A stretch of 16,151 nt of DNA. Origin: Acanthaster planci. Taxonomy: Eukaryota > Echinodermata > Asteroidea > Valvatida > Acanthasteridae. Positions 16,086-16,151 of this stretch are shown piece by piece (position 1 is the stretch's first letter; every line of letters begins with the position of its first letter). Position numbers and translations under genes: made by a program. The notes under the pieces are model-generated. The model was not told the origin of the DNA and searched no databases. It saw only the letters and a program-made list of their open reading frames with translations. The stretch lies in the NCBI RefSeq assembly GCF_001949145.1, contig NW_019091772.1:43219-59369 (forward strand), read 5' to 3'.

Positions 16086-16151
16086 ACTCTAATCTGACAG
16101 ACAACATCTATTGATGCCCGACAGGGCTCGAAATTAATGGGTGTGTAGCCT

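Overview
This window looks like intronic or intergenic DNA of a multicellular animal, probably a marine invertebrate. It has no bacterial-style operons or long open reading frames. It is AT-rich, it carries broken copies of animal transposon classes (a DIRS-like tyrosine-recombinase retroelement, two unrelated LINEs, piggyBac and TTAA-flanked miniature elements), and it holds one short, well-formed spliced exon. The species cannot be named from what is visible.

Layout. Positions 1-655 hold about 3.5 copies of an exact 186-bp tandem repeat. After an empty stretch, 1860 to about 2215 is the left end of a piggyBac-like element (TTAA, then CCACTTCCTGC). Positions 2319-5560 are a decayed DIRS/Ngaro-like retroelement on the plus strand: gag-like, then RT/RNase H (YLDD kept, but followed at once by a stop), then a tyrosine recombinase that has lost its catalytic arginine. 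A small inverted-repeat element lies at 5635-5866 and a tRNA-derived SINE-like head at 6019-6101. A plus-strand LINE reverse transcriptase runs over 6110-7160, and its C-terminal tail reappears at 8098-8363 after about 0.94 kb of unrelated DNA. The tail reads directly into a 21-bp minisatellite (8370-8682) that encodes seven-residue repeats on both strands.

A dead piggyBac transposase (9441-10470) keeps two of its three catalytic aspartates and its C-terminal cysteine-rich domain. Downstream are a palindromic TTAA-flanked MITE (11024-11202) and a complete 0.83-kb non-autonomous piggyBac-like element (11369-12201) that keeps an acidic, serine-rich N-terminal reading frame. That element sits inside the 3' part of a minus-strand CR1/L2-like LINE (12204-14745; endonuclease, RT and C-terminal domain all recognisable and all broken).

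At the right edge, a block with 13 GTAC motifs in 190 bp (15304-15493) precedes the only host coding sequence I can support. This is an 82-bp exon (15604-15685, plus strand) encoding the alpha-C helix region of a CDKL5-type protein kinase. A second right end of the same piggyBac-like family, inverted, begins 260 bp after the exon. Almost everything else is therefore transposon debris, at least some of it likely in introns of the kinase gene. No intact transposon protein remains, so any non-autonomous copies would need enzymes from elsewhere in the genome.
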